Positions 7,695 to 17,363 of a DNA stretch of 38,287 nucleotides are shown here, piece after piece. The position numbers and the translations under genes are program-made. The stretch comes from an uncultured Pirellula sp. Its GTDB lineage: Bacteria > Planctomycetota > Planctomycetia > Pirellulales > Pirellulaceae. The stretch is taken from NCBI GenBank assembly GCA_903820735.1, contig CAIJIZ010000174.1:1-38287 (forward strand), given 5' to 3'. The notes below the pieces were generated by a model. It did not search any database. It was not told the origin of the DNA and saw only the letters and a list, made by a program, of their open reading frames with translations. Position 1 is the stretch's first letter; every line of letters starts with the position of its first letter.

Positions 7695-9332
7695 ATGCTG
7701 TTCGTAGATAACCCCGTTCTGCAACGCGAACTGCTGACCAACCTCCGCGCACCGAGAGCCTTCGTGCTCCTGTTGGTCTATCAACTCGCGCTCGCCGCCG
7801 TCGTTATCATCGCCTACCCTCGTGATACCCGTATCGACCTCTCTCGCGAATCGGCCTCCGCTCAGCGTCTGGTCGACTTCTTCTTCATCGGTCAATTCGC
7901 GATCGCCTCGCTGATGGCCCCAAGCTTCACCGCGGGTGCAATCACGGGGGAAAAAGAACGCAAAACTTACGAGATGCTTCTCGCAAGCCCCTTGCGGCCT
8001 TGGCGTATCATCACCGGGAAATTGATCGCGGCTCTAACTCACCTAGTCGTCCTGATCATCGCCTCTCTACCGATCATCATGCTCTGCCTCCCACTCGGTG
8101 GCGTTTCCTTTTACGAACTCATCGGCGCCTACGTCGGACTCCTTTTTTCCATCCTTCTCTTTGGCTCGATCAGCATTTTTTGCTCATCTCAATTCAAACG
8201 TACCGCGTCCTCGCTAGTCGTCAGCTACGTTCTGATCCTGCCCATTCTCCTGCTTGGGGTCTTCGCCTGGCTATCCTTAAGCGATCGCGCGGACTTGAGA
8301 CTAGGGCTTTCCCTAACCATCGTTCCGATCGTTTGCTCAATCATCAGCATCGCTCTGCTCGCTATCGCCGCTCATCGTCTCCTCTACCCACCCGATGTGG
8401 GCAGCCAAGGAAACGAAGTGATCGACCTCGAACGAGAACAACGCGAAGCCGTCGGTTTGGTTATCCAAAGTGACCAGTTCCCAGACAACCTCTTCGCACC
8501 GCCGCGCCGCAAATCCCTCATGCACGACGATGCGAACCCAATCTACGACAAAGAAATGCATGCGGAGCTCTTCAGCCAAGGGACCCTCATGCTGCGACTC
8601 GTCATCCAACTTTCGATGATCCTCGCTATCCCCCTGATGACTATCCAACTCTTCTGGCGACCAAACCTAGCTTCCTACTACGTCAGCTACGTCCTGATCT
8701 TCAATATCCTCACCGCTCCCGTTTTCACCGCCGGAGCCATCACCGGCGAACGAGAACGCCAAACGCTCGACTTACTCCTTACGACAACCATCTCCTCCTG
8801 GCAGATCCTCTGGGGAAAACTTATCTCGGGATATCGCGTCTCCGCCGTCCTAACCGCATTCTTGATGTTCCCAATGCTCCTCGGATGCATCAACCCCGAA
8901 TTGGCTCGCAACTGGCCCGCCATGCTTGCCTTCTTTGCCATCTGTTTCGTAGCCTCAGTCTTTAACTCCGTTCTGTCCCTCTTCGTCTCAACCCTCGTCC
9001 GACGCACCAGCACCTCCCTGATGATCTGCTATATCACCCTACTGGTTCTCTACTGTCTACCTATTGCAATCTATTTTCTCATCTGGAGCTCGGCCCCTAT
9101 CGGAACCCGATTCAACTCACTGAAATTCATGGGGCTCACAAGCCCCTTTATGGCCGCCGACAACGTTCCGATGACCGATGTGATCTCCGGGGTCTCGGCC
9201 GCACGCGCTAAAATCGGCTCCTGGCCCCTGGTCGCTTCCTACTTCGGATTTACCATCACATCGATCTTCACTCTCTTCGGCATAACTGTCTGGCTCTTCC
9301 AAGGCCGCTGGCGGTTAACTGGGCGAGGCTAA
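7695..9332 (+). CDS. ABC-2 type transporter permease, duplicated two-half architecture
   Basis: Two related segments, FTAGAITGEKERKTYEMLLASPLRPWRIITGKLI and FTAGAITGERERQTLDLLLTTTISSWQILWGKLI, each followed by several TM helices. Confidence 0.88.
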   Translation: MLFVDNPVLQRELLTNLRAPRAFVLLLVYQLALAAVVIIAYPRDTRIDLSRESASAQRLVDFFFIGQFAIASLMAPSFTAGAITGEKERKTYEMLLASPLRPWRIITGKLIAALTHLVVLIIASLPIIMLCLPLGGVSFYELIGAYVGLLFSILLFGSISIFCSSQFKRTASSLVVSYVLILPILLLGVFAWLSLSDRADLRLGLSLTIVPIVCSIISIALLAIAAHRLLYPPDVGSQGNEVIDLEREQREAVGLVIQSDQFPDNLFAPPRRKSLMHDDANPIYDKEMHAELFSQGTLMLRLVIQLSMILAIPLMTIQLFWRPNLASYYVSYVLIFNILTAPVFTAGAITGERERQTLDLLLTTTISSWQILWGKLISGYRVSAVLTAFLMFPMLLGCINPELARNWPAMLAFFAICFVASVFNSVLSLFVSTLVRRTSTSLMICYITLLVLYCLPIAIYFLIWSSAPIGTRFNSLKFMGLTSPFMAADNVPMTDVISGVSAARAKIGSWPLVASYFGFTITSIFTLFGITVWLFQGRWRLTGRG

Positions 9333-9363
9333 AACACCTCTATCCCACAGGACCCTCCACATC

Positions 9364-10728
9364 ATGCAGTTTCCACAACGCAAAGGCTTCGATCCCTCAG
9401 ACGCCATCAAACAAGTCACTCAGTGGTTTCAAAACCCAGCTTGGAACAACGTCGTTAAAGAAGCCGCACAAAAACTCGGGCTCCAAGAAGCTCCCTCGAT
9501 GTCCAAAGTCCAAGAAGCTCTACGCCAAGCCGGCCAATGGCTCGAACGTGCAGCCGAACCACTTCTGCACCCAACCGGAAACCAACAATCCTCACTTCAA
9601 CTCGGAATCAACGCCACCGGCGAACTTTTTAACGCTCGATGGGTCGCTACCCCTCTTCCAAAGCATGCGGCGCAACTCCAATCCGCACTCCACCAAGGGT
9701 TCGCTCATGATATCGGCTCCGAAGCCGAACTGCTCCGCTTGTGCATCGCTTCAAGCGGTGCTGCCGATGCACTGCTCGTCGCAAACCTGCCGATGGCAAT
9801 CCAAGCAACCGTTGTCGGATTACAACCCAACAGCATCATCCTTCCACGAGCCGCATGCATCCGCATCCCTACTCCTAACCCATCCGTCGCAACCCCAATC
9901 CACTCAATCCTCTCACCCTTTACCCATCACTCATCCCAACAAGCTCTGCATATCCACGAGATCGGTAGCAATGCGGATTGCTTGCACGATGACTACGCAA
10001 AAGCTCTCGCTTCACATCCCGGATCAATCGTGTTTCACGCCAGCCCCACACAAGGCCATCTTGATCGGTTCGCTGCCAGCGAACACGCTCACAAACACCA
10101 AGCGATCGTATGCGAAATACTTCTCGATGCCACGGTACACGATATCCAATGGTCCAACGCCCAAACCGATGCCCTATCGCGCCGCTGGCAGGATGGTACC
10201 GACCTGCTAATTGTCCCCACTCATTTTCTCATCGGTGGCCCGCCAGCTGCACTTATCCTCGGCAAAAAAAATGTGATCGATAAGATCCGGCCAATGGTCG
10301 AATCCCTTGGAGCCGCTGCCGATCGCGTTACCCAAGCCGTCTTGCTGAGCGTCCTGAGCGAGTCCCAGCAACGCGACCAGTGGGAATCCACCCCCGTCGG
10401 TGCAATCCTCTCGACCCCCATCGCAAACCTAGAGAACCGAGCACAACGACTCGCAATCCAGTTGCAAGACTCCCCGGCAATCGAAAAACTAAACATCGTC
10501 TCGCAAACACGTCGGATCGGTGCAGGCCCCTGGCAATCCCAGTCTTTACCGAGCTCCATCCTAGAGATCACCCCGCGTGGAAGATCGGTGGCCATGCTGC
10601 AAGAGACTCTCGCGCAACATCAGCCCCCTATCTGGACCAACGTTTTCTCAGATCACCTGGAAATCGTGCTCCGCACCGTCGAACCTGCCGATGATGCTCA
10701 TATCGTTAACGCTCTATCGAACTCCTAA
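9364..10728 (+). CDS. SelA-like (L-seryl-tRNA selenium transferase-related) PLP-fold protein, PLP lysine apparently lost
   Basis: INATGELFNARWVATPL (SelA LNLTGVPLHTGLGRALL), DLLIVPTHFLIGGPPAALILGKKNVIDKIR (SelA [29 protein letters not shown]), RRIGAGPWQSQSLPSSILEITP (SelA [20 protein letters not shown]). Confidence 0.8.
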   Translation: MQFPQRKGFDPSDAIKQVTQWFQNPAWNNVVKEAAQKLGLQEAPSMSKVQEALRQAGQWLERAAEPLLHPTGNQQSSLQLGINATGELFNARWVATPLPKHAAQLQSALHQGFAHDIGSEAELLRLCIASSGAADALLVANLPMAIQATVVGLQPNSIILPRAACIRIPTPNPSVATPIHSILSPFTHHSSQQALHIHEIGSNADCLHDDYAKALASHPGSIVFHASPTQGHLDRFAASEHAHKHQAIVCEILLDATVHDIQWSNAQTDALSRRWQDGTDLLIVPTHFLIGGPPAALILGKKNVIDKIRPMVESLGAAADRVTQAVLLSVLSESQQRDQWESTPVGAILSTPIANLENRAQRLAIQLQDSPAIEKLNIVSQTRRIGAGPWQSQSLPSSILEITPRGRSVAMLQETLAQHQPPIWTNVFSDHLEIVLRTVEPADDAHIVNALSNS

Positions 10729-10767
10729 CTGAACCCTCCACCCATTTCAGGAACAATCCGCCAAATC

Positions 10768-12345
10768 ATGGCCGCTAATTCCAAACCTTGGATTCAACTC
10801 CACCCCAACGACAACTGTATCGTCGCCCTTCGCAAACTCGCGAAAAATGAGGAGATCATCCTCGGTGGAAACCAACCGAATATCGTTGCTGCTCGAGATA
10901 TCCCTGCCGGTCACAAAATCGCAACCCGTGCAATTGCAATCGGACAACCTATCCACAAATACGGCTGGCCCATCGGTGTCGCATCCGCCCCAGTAGCCCC
11001 CGGCGAACATGTTCATGACCACAATCTAAAGTGTCACCACACCCTCGACTACGAAGGTCTCGCAAGCCAAACGCCAACTCCTCCGAAACCTATCACAGGG
11101 AAAACCTTTCAAGGTTACCAACGCCCATCGGGACGAGTAGGAACTCGCAACTACATCGCTGTAATCTCCACCGTCAATTGCTCGGCTGGCGTTTCTCGCG
11201 CGGTCGCAAGACACTTCGACGAAGAATTACTGAAACGATTTCCAAACGTCGACGGCGTTGTCGCTTTCAAACACGATAGCGGTTGCGGCATGGCTCTCGA
11301 TGGAATCAAACATCGAACCCTCAGCCGCGTTCTCGGCGGGATCGCGAAACACCCAAATATCGCCGCCTACGTCTTGATCGGACTCGGATGCGAACAAAAC
11401 ACCCTTGGGCATCTTCAAAAATCCCAAAAACTAGTCTCGCTACAAGGCGTCCAATGGAAACCTCAACCCGGACAACCCACATCCACCAATGACGTACCGG
11501 TTTTGACCATCCAAGACACCGGTGGCACGCGAGCCACCATTCGACGCGCTGTCGAAATGGTCGAGGAACTCCTTCCCCAAGTCAATGCGATGCAACGCAC
11601 AACCGTTTCCGCAAGCGAAATCGTTCTGGCAACGAAATGTGGAGGCTCAGACGGCTACTCGGGAATCACCGCAAACCCTGCCCTCGGTGTCGTCTCCGAT
11701 CTGCTTGTCGCGCACGGCGGAACTTCGATCCTCTCAGAGACTACCGAACTCTACGGTGCAGAACAACTCTTCACCAAACGTGCACAAAGCGCTCAAGTCG
11801 CTAAGAAGCTTTTAGATAAACTCGCATGGTGGCGAGATTACACCGCACACTACGGCGAAGACATCGATAACAACCCGTCCCTTGGGAATAAAGCCGGCGG
11901 CTTGACGACCATCGTCGAGAAATCTCTTGGTGCCGCAAGCAAAGGTGGCCAGACTGCCCTCCAGGATGTCATCGAATACGCAGAGCAAACCTCGAAACGA
12001 GGATTGGTCATCATGGACGCACCTGGTTTCGACCCAGTGTGCGTCACCGGAATGATCTCCGGCGGCGCAAACGTCGTCGTCTTCACCACCGGTCGCGGAA
12101 GTTGCTTTGGAAGCAAACCCGTACCGAGCATCAAAGTCGCTACGAACAGCGCTTTGTTTGAACGCATGCCCGAAGACATGGATCTGAACATGGGGACAAT
12201 TCTGGAAAACGAATCCATCGAACAAGCCGGTCAGCGGATGTTCGATGAGATCCTCGAAGTCGCTAGCGGCAAAAAAACCAAAAGCGAACTGCTCGGCTAC
12301 GGTGAAGACGAGTTTACCCCATGGGCTATCGGGCCAACACTCTAA
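10768..12345 (+). CDS. uxaA: UxaA-family altronate dehydratase/hydrolase (SAF domain plus catalytic domain)
   Basis: N-terminal SAF-like domain, then GYQRPSGRVGTRNYIAVISTVNCSAGVSRAVA, FKHDSGCGM, GLGCEQN, ATKCGGSDGYSGITANPALG, MDAPGFDPVCVTGMISGGANVVVFTTGRGSCFGSKPVPSIKVATN. Confidence 0.88.
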   Translation: MAANSKPWIQLHPNDNCIVALRKLAKNEEIILGGNQPNIVAARDIPAGHKIATRAIAIGQPIHKYGWPIGVASAPVAPGEHVHDHNLKCHHTLDYEGLASQTPTPPKPITGKTFQGYQRPSGRVGTRNYIAVISTVNCSAGVSRAVARHFDEELLKRFPNVDGVVAFKHDSGCGMALDGIKHRTLSRVLGGIAKHPNIAAYVLIGLGCEQNTLGHLQKSQKLVSLQGVQWKPQPGQPTSTNDVPVLTIQDTGGTRATIRRAVEMVEELLPQVNAMQRTTVSASEIVLATKCGGSDGYSGITANPALGVVSDLLVAHGGTSILSETTELYGAEQLFTKRAQSAQVAKKLLDKLAWWRDYTAHYGEDIDNNPSLGNKAGGLTTIVEKSLGAASKGGQTALQDVIEYAEQTSKRGLVIMDAPGFDPVCVTGMISGGANVVVFTTGRGSCFGSKPVPSIKVATNSALFERMPEDMDLNMGTILENESIEQAGQRMFDEILEVASGKKTKSELLGYGEDEFTPWAIGPTL

Positions 12346-12380
12346 GCGTTAACCCTATCCGTACGTTGCGTTCTGCTTCC

Positions 12381-13838
12381 CTACAACTGACTCTTGATTT
12401 CCTTGACCTTTTCCGCAGTAGGTGTCCCTTTGTAGTATTCATCCAACGGATAGCAACCAGAGGGTAAGCCGTTGCGAGGTGCAGTCGTGCAATCGGAGAA
12501 CGTGCGACAAACAAGCTTTCGCTCGCTGGTCCCTTTCGCAATCGCATCCATCATCGCTCTCGGATAAGACAACACGCTTCGTCCGATCCCCATCATGTCA
12601 GTCCAACCAGCTTTGACGTTGTGCAACGCTGCGGCCGGCATGTACTCTTGCAAATAGGAATACCCGGATCCAATCACGACCATCTCCGGATGCGATTGCT
12701 TGATTCGCCGAGTAACCGCAAAATGCTTGGATACAGATACCAATGGATCTTCATGCGGCTGGTAACCATCCGACGGTGGAAACGCCGCTGGCCGCAATAA
12801 ATGTGGGGTGTAGTACGGACTCCCCGCTGTCACATTTAGCAACTTTACACCCTCAAGCTTCAACCACTGAATCAACTGCATCGGCTCGGTTAAATCCATC
12901 TGCATCGGATCGTTGGCGTTCATACCAAAACCCCATCGATACGGCAGCAAATCTCCGTACTCGCGAGGTCGACCCTGCCCAAGCTTTCCTTCCATAGCCG
13001 TCTGCGGATTCGGTTCGTGTGGAACGGTATCAAAGGCGCTCAAACGCACCCCTATCCCCAACGAAGGAACCGCTTTGCGTATCCCGCGTATAATGTCTAA
13101 CAACAACCGCGATCGATTCTCAAGGCTTCCGCCAAACGCATCGGCTCGCGTGTGCGCGGCCAGAAACTCATGAAGTAAATATCCATGACAACACTTCACA
13201 TCAACAAAATCCGCACCGATCTCATAAGCTAGCTTCGCAGCTTGAACGTAGTCCTCTGTCAACTCTCTTAATTCATCTTCCCGCCACACATTCTCATCCC
13301 CGGAAACGGAGAACTTGGCATCGAGCAAAGGGTGTCGATGCGCTATGCGAGGCTCCCACCGTGGCCCGTTAGGCCTGCAAAATCTTCCCGAATGCGTCAA
13401 CTGAAATCCGACCACCAAATCATCGGTATTACCCCAATGCTGAGCATGCGATTCTCTCAACCCACTGAGCAATTCGCGAATACCTTCTTTATTTCTCTCA
13501 ACAAGAATCAACTGATTCGGATTAGCCCTTCCATCAGGCCGCACTGCCATCGCTTCCCCACCCCAAATCAACTTGGCACCAGACTCTCCAAACCGTCGCC
13601 AACGTCGCTTCATCGGCTCCGTAACACCTCCTTCGACTGTTCCGTCCCACCCCTCCATAGGCTGCACGGCGATCCGATTCCCAATCACCCTCCCTTGCCA
13701 TGGCAGCGGCATCAACAATGGACTCTCGCTCCCTTGATTGACCATCGGTTCGATAGGCAGTTCAATCCCCAACGCTTTCACATGCGATGCAAATTGCTCA
13801 GGGGTCTTCAAAGATGCTAACTTGGTCAACACGTACAT
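12381..13838 (-). CDS. NADH:flavin oxidoreductase (Old Yellow Enzyme family)
   Basis: TIM-barrel OYE motifs: GNRIAVQPMEGWDG, QLTHSGRFCRPNG, DFVDVKCCHGYLLHEFLAAHTRADAFGGSLENRSRLLLDIIRGIRK, VIGSGYSYLQ, MGIGRSVLSYPRAM. Confidence 0.9.
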   Translation of the reverse strand: MYVLTKLASLKTPEQFASHVKALGIELPIEPMVNQGSESPLLMPLPWQGRVIGNRIAVQPMEGWDGTVEGGVTEPMKRRWRRFGESGAKLIWGGEAMAVRPDGRANPNQLILVERNKEGIRELLSGLRESHAQHWGNTDDLVVGFQLTHSGRFCRPNGPRWEPRIAHRHPLLDAKFSVSGDENVWREDELRELTEDYVQAAKLAYEIGADFVDVKCCHGYLLHEFLAAHTRADAFGGSLENRSRLLLDIIRGIRKAVPSLGIGVRLSAFDTVPHEPNPQTAMEGKLGQGRPREYGDLLPYRWGFGMNANDPMQMDLTEPMQLIQWLKLEGVKLLNVTAGSPYYTPHLLRPAAFPPSDGYQPHEDPLVSVSKHFAVTRRIKQSHPEMVVIGSGYSYLQEYMPAAALHNVKAGWTDMMGIGRSVLSYPRAMMDAIAKGTSERKLVCRTFSDCTTAPRNGLPSGCYPLDEYYKGTPTAEKVKEIKSQL

Positions 13839-13929
13839 AGCTTTAACCTTCTATCAAAACTCTTAAGCCAATACTCGAGCAAATAAATGCCGTGTTGTGA
13901 AAAACTCTGGCTCGTGATTGAAAAACAAG

Positions 13930-15309
13930 TTACTGAACCGAGTCCAAAGCACTCGATTTCGAAATCAACGGGGGCCGTAAATACACCCAAGCTAATAAGA
14001 CAGCGCCGAACAAGATCCCTACGATACTTACCCATTGTGCAATGCTAAGACTCGTACCAAATTGCCCAGCCTCATCGACTCGAATGATCTCTTCTATAAA
14101 CCGCAACACTCCATAGACCATCCAACCCGACCCGAACACCAATCCGGGACGCGACGCCCATCCTTTGATGCTCGTACTCCAAAAACATAACAGGAAGCCT
14201 GTAATCGAAGCATAAATCTGAGATGGATGAACCGGCAAACTCTTCGTTGGCAATTCCGATACGACAAAACTTCCTCGCTCCGTTCGAACCACTCCCTCGA
14301 GCGGCGGTGCTCGGTGAGACCGTATCAGTGATGCTTGAGTCTCGACATCCACAGGCACGGCCCCGATACCAATGGCTCGCACGCGATCCCCAACTTGCAT
14401 CCCTTGCTTCTGTGCCCAACTTCCCGGATCAATCGAGGTGATTTCCAAGGTCTCTTCAGTCTCATCCCCTTCGGCTCCCTTACCGGATGACTTACCGGAT
14501 GACTTGGTATGCAATCCGAGCAATCTTCCTGTTTCAAACTGATCGATGTATGCCGGCGATCCTTTGGGAAACGCAATCGAAGGGGTCGCTGTCTCGCAAA
14601 TACCACCAAAGCAACAACCATTGAGCAAACAACCTAATCGGCCAAAAGCCAGTCCGATAAAAAATGCTGGTACGATTGCATCGAGCAGTAAGATAGGCTG
14701 TACTCGCCGCATAATCGCCCAACTGAGGATCCCGACTATCCCGCCGAGCACCGCGCCATAAACTACCAATCCACCTTCGGTGAATTGCAACGCGACCCAG
14801 AGTTTTTGCATAAGCGTCTCTCCATCGAGCTCGCTCCACTTCTGTACAACATAAAACAATCGCGCTCCGAACAACCCACCAATCACGGTGAATAACACCA
14901 AGCTAACAAACGACTCTTTCGGTACACCTAGCTGCAGAACACGACGGTAAGACAACACGGTCGCCGACAACACGCCGATCATCATCATCAATCCATAGCC
15001 GCGAACGGGTAATCCTATGACGATCTCGTCCGCAGTGCCCGCCGCTACCTTGGCTTCCACCATCGGTAAGACAACTCCCAAGATCGCGGCTCCCAACCCC
15101 CAGTTGAATACCTGATCCCACCATGGAGTGGACTCAACTGGCCTCTCGCTGCCCCCCGGGGTTCGCCCCGTCGATGCGAGCCCAAGCCGCGCATGAAGAA
15201 ACCACGTCACAGCGATGTAAACAAGAAGCCCGAGCATCCCCCAGCTTATCCAACCAAAAAGAGGTAATGGCCCAACTTGATGGGGCAGGTAGAACAATGT
15301 TTGACGCAT
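13930..15309 (-). CDS. lgt: Prolipoprotein diacylglyceryl transferase-like (Lgt) with PDZ-like insertion
   Basis: Multi-TM; GARLFYVVQKW, FTEGGLVVYGAVLGGIVG, FGRLGCLLNGCCFGG, LPVHPSQIYASITGFLLCF, GVLRFIEEIIRVDE. Insert EITSIDPGSWAQKQGMQVGDRVRAIGIGAVPVDVETQASLI is PDZ-like. Confidence 0.87.
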   Translation of the reverse strand: MRQTLFYLPHQVGPLPLFGWISWGMLGLLVYIAVTWFLHARLGLASTGRTPGGSERPVESTPWWDQVFNWGLGAAILGVVLPMVEAKVAAGTADEIVIGLPVRGYGLMMMIGVLSATVLSYRRVLQLGVPKESFVSLVLFTVIGGLFGARLFYVVQKWSELDGETLMQKLWVALQFTEGGLVVYGAVLGGIVGILSWAIMRRVQPILLLDAIVPAFFIGLAFGRLGCLLNGCCFGGICETATPSIAFPKGSPAYIDQFETGRLLGLHTKSSGKSSGKGAEGDETEETLEITSIDPGSWAQKQGMQVGDRVRAIGIGAVPVDVETQASLIRSHRAPPLEGVVRTERGSFVVSELPTKSLPVHPSQIYASITGFLLCFWSTSIKGWASRPGLVFGSGWMVYGVLRFIEEIIRVDEAGQFGTSLSIAQWVSIVGILFGAVLLAWVYLRPPLISKSSALDSVQ

Positions 15310-15388
15310 GAGGAACTACCTTGGTTGTTTCCAAAAAACGACTACCACCTAACTCGAATTCGAACCACCAGAACTCAAGAATATAGTT

Positions 15389-16240
15389 TTAGCGGCGAGC
15401 GATGATCGTCGCATTATCGATCAAGCGTGTCGAACCCAATCGCGCCGCGATAATCGCGACGACACTTGATTCAATTTCAGCGATCGGTTCAAGAGTTACA
15501 GGATCGACGATCGCGGCATAGTCAATGCTGTCAACCGGTGCGGCTAACAGTTCCTGCCGCATCGCAGACTCCACTGCTTGCACGTCTCTTTCCCCACGCT
15601 CCACCAATCGCTCGGCGATGCGCAAGGCCCGGATTAATCCCAAAGCCCTATGCCGCTGCTCGTGTGATAAATAACGGTTTCGACTGCTCATCGCTAGACC
15701 ATCGGGTTCACGTATCGTCTCGCAAGCTTCGATGCAGACAGGGATATTCAAATCGCGAACCATTGCGCGAATCACAGCCAACTGCTGGTAGTCTTTCCGG
15801 CCTAAATAAGCGATGTCGGCTGGAATCATCTGAAATAGCTTCAACACAATAGTACATACACCACGGAAATGACCGGGACGTATTTCGCCTTCCCAACGCG
15901 AAGCGACCTGCGGTGGCTCAACGTACGTCGAGTGCCCCTCGCCATACATTTGTAACTCCGCCGGTGTGAATACGTAGTCGCAACCCGCTTGATCTAACTT
16001 CTCTAAATCCTCGTTCAATGTCCGGGGATACTTGGAAAGATCTTCCTTCGGTCCAAACTGCGTAGGATTTACAAAAATAGTCGCTACCGCGCGATCGCAG
16101 ACACTTTTGGCTTGCCGCACAAGCGACACATGCCCTTCATGCAACGCACCCATGGTCGGTACTAAACCGACACGCTTTCCTTCCAAACGCTCACGCAACA
16201 CATGCGTATAAATCTCCGCCGACGTCGAAAAGACCTTCAT
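15389..16240 (-). CDS. panC: Pantothenate synthetase
   Basis: GLVPTMGALHEGHVSLVRQAK, IFVNPTQFGPKEDLSKYPRTL, AYLGRKDYQQLAVIRAMVRDLN, REPDGLAMSSRNRYLS. Confidence 0.97.
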   Translation of the reverse strand: MKVFSTSAEIYTHVLRERLEGKRVGLVPTMGALHEGHVSLVRQAKSVCDRAVATIFVNPTQFGPKEDLSKYPRTLNEDLEKLDQAGCDYVFTPAELQMYGEGHSTYVEPPQVASRWEGEIRPGHFRGVCTIVLKLFQMIPADIAYLGRKDYQQLAVIRAMVRDLNIPVCIEACETIREPDGLAMSSRNRYLSHEQRHRALGLIRALRIAERLVERGERDVQAVESAMRQELLAAPVDSIDYAAIVDPVTLEPIAEIESSVVAIIAARLGSTRLIDNATIIARR

Positions 16241-16243
16241 GAT

Positions 16244-17029
16244 CTATCCAAAGTAAGCTACGGCGTTTTGAAAGATTTTCAACCCATCGCCATGCTTAGC
16301 CAAGCTCTCTTGCCGAGTCCAAGCGGGATGATTCGTCGGATCGAGAAATCGCTCTGGGTGCGGCATCAAACCGAATATACGCCCGGATGGATCGCAGATG
16401 CCGGCAATGTTTCCTTCGGCTCCGTTCGGATTGACGGGAAACGGCAGTACCGATTCTCCCGTATGACCGCCAGCATCGCAGTACCTTACAGCAATTTGCT
16501 TGTTGCGCCCCAAAGCTTCCCGTGCTGCCGCATCTCTGGTCAGCAGCCGACCTTCCGCATGCGCCATGGGTAAATAAATTTGATCGATACCACGAAGGAA
16601 AACGCAATGATCCGACTCAGGCTTGAGATGAACCCACCGAGTCTCAAATCTCGCTTGATTATTCCAAGTCAGCGTCGCTGGTGCTGACTCCTCCGATTCA
16701 TCGAAGAATATCCCCAACCGCATCATAATCTGGAAACCATTGCAGATCCCCAACACCAACCGATCCTTGGACTTGAACGATTCAAGCGTCTCAGAAAGTT
16801 TCGTCTGCCACTGAACCGCCGCAATTCGCCCTGCGGCGATGTCGTCGCCATAGCTAAACCCGCCGGGGAAACAAAGGATTTGGTAAGACTGAGCAATTGC
16901 AGGTTGCTCAATGAGCTGATTCACATGCAACCGAACCGGTTCCGCACCCGCTAATTCGAATGCATAAGCAGTCTCGACATCGCAATTGGTCCCTGGAGCT
17001 CGCACGACGAGCACGCGTGGCTTGGTCAT
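16244..17029 (-). CDS. purQ: Phosphoribosylformylglycinamidine synthase subunit PurQ (glutaminase); likely start MTKPRVLVV at 17029
   Basis: VLVVRAPGTNCDVETAYAFELAGAEPVRLHVNQL, FPGGFSYGDDIAAGRIAA, LGICNGFQIMMRLG, GLMPHPERFLD. Confidence 0.95.
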   Translation of the reverse strand: MTKPRVLVVRAPGTNCDVETAYAFELAGAEPVRLHVNQLIEQPAIAQSYQILCFPGGFSYGDDIAAGRIAAVQWQTKLSETLESFKSKDRLVLGICNGFQIMMRLGIFFDESEESAPATLTWNNQARFETRWVHLKPESDHCVFLRGIDQIYLPMAHAEGRLLTRDAAAREALGRNKQIAVRYCDAGGHTGESVLPFPVNPNGAEGNIAGICDPSGRIFGLMPHPERFLDPTNHPAWTRQESLAKHGDGLKIFQNAVAYFG

Positions 17030-17053
17030 CCTAAGCGGATCCTCTCTCCGTTG

Positions 17054-17113
17054 CCTTAGCAACAATCAGTATCGCCTGAGCAACAACCAGTATCGCCTCA
17101 GCAACAATCAGTC
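17054..17113. repeat. About 2.9 imperfect copies of a 21-bp tandem repeat (ccttagcaacaatcagtatcg)
   Basis: Direct reading; lies just upstream of the purQ start. Confidence 0.9.
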
Positions 17114-17363
17114 GGTTTCAATTCCCAATACTGCAACGAACTCTGCATCGACACATCCATGGTAAGACCCCTTACCTGGAATCGCGAAGCAGAAACGACG
17201 CACTTATCATAACCGTGTCGGGGATTCTTGTGCAGACCGCTTAAAACGACAACACCGCAAACAGTTGACCCGTTTTCCGGATCAACCTCCTTGCGGTGCT
17301 GAAAGTTTCCTAGGGAAGGCCATTATCCACCGAGCAAGCTCATGCATGCTCGAACCAGCAAAA

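Noticed and set aside
11812-12225. Long antisense ORFs opposite uxaA, mnmG, bioB and similar genes
   Set aside because: They mirror well-supported genes on the other strand, have no recognisable domains, and are expected by-products of codon bias.
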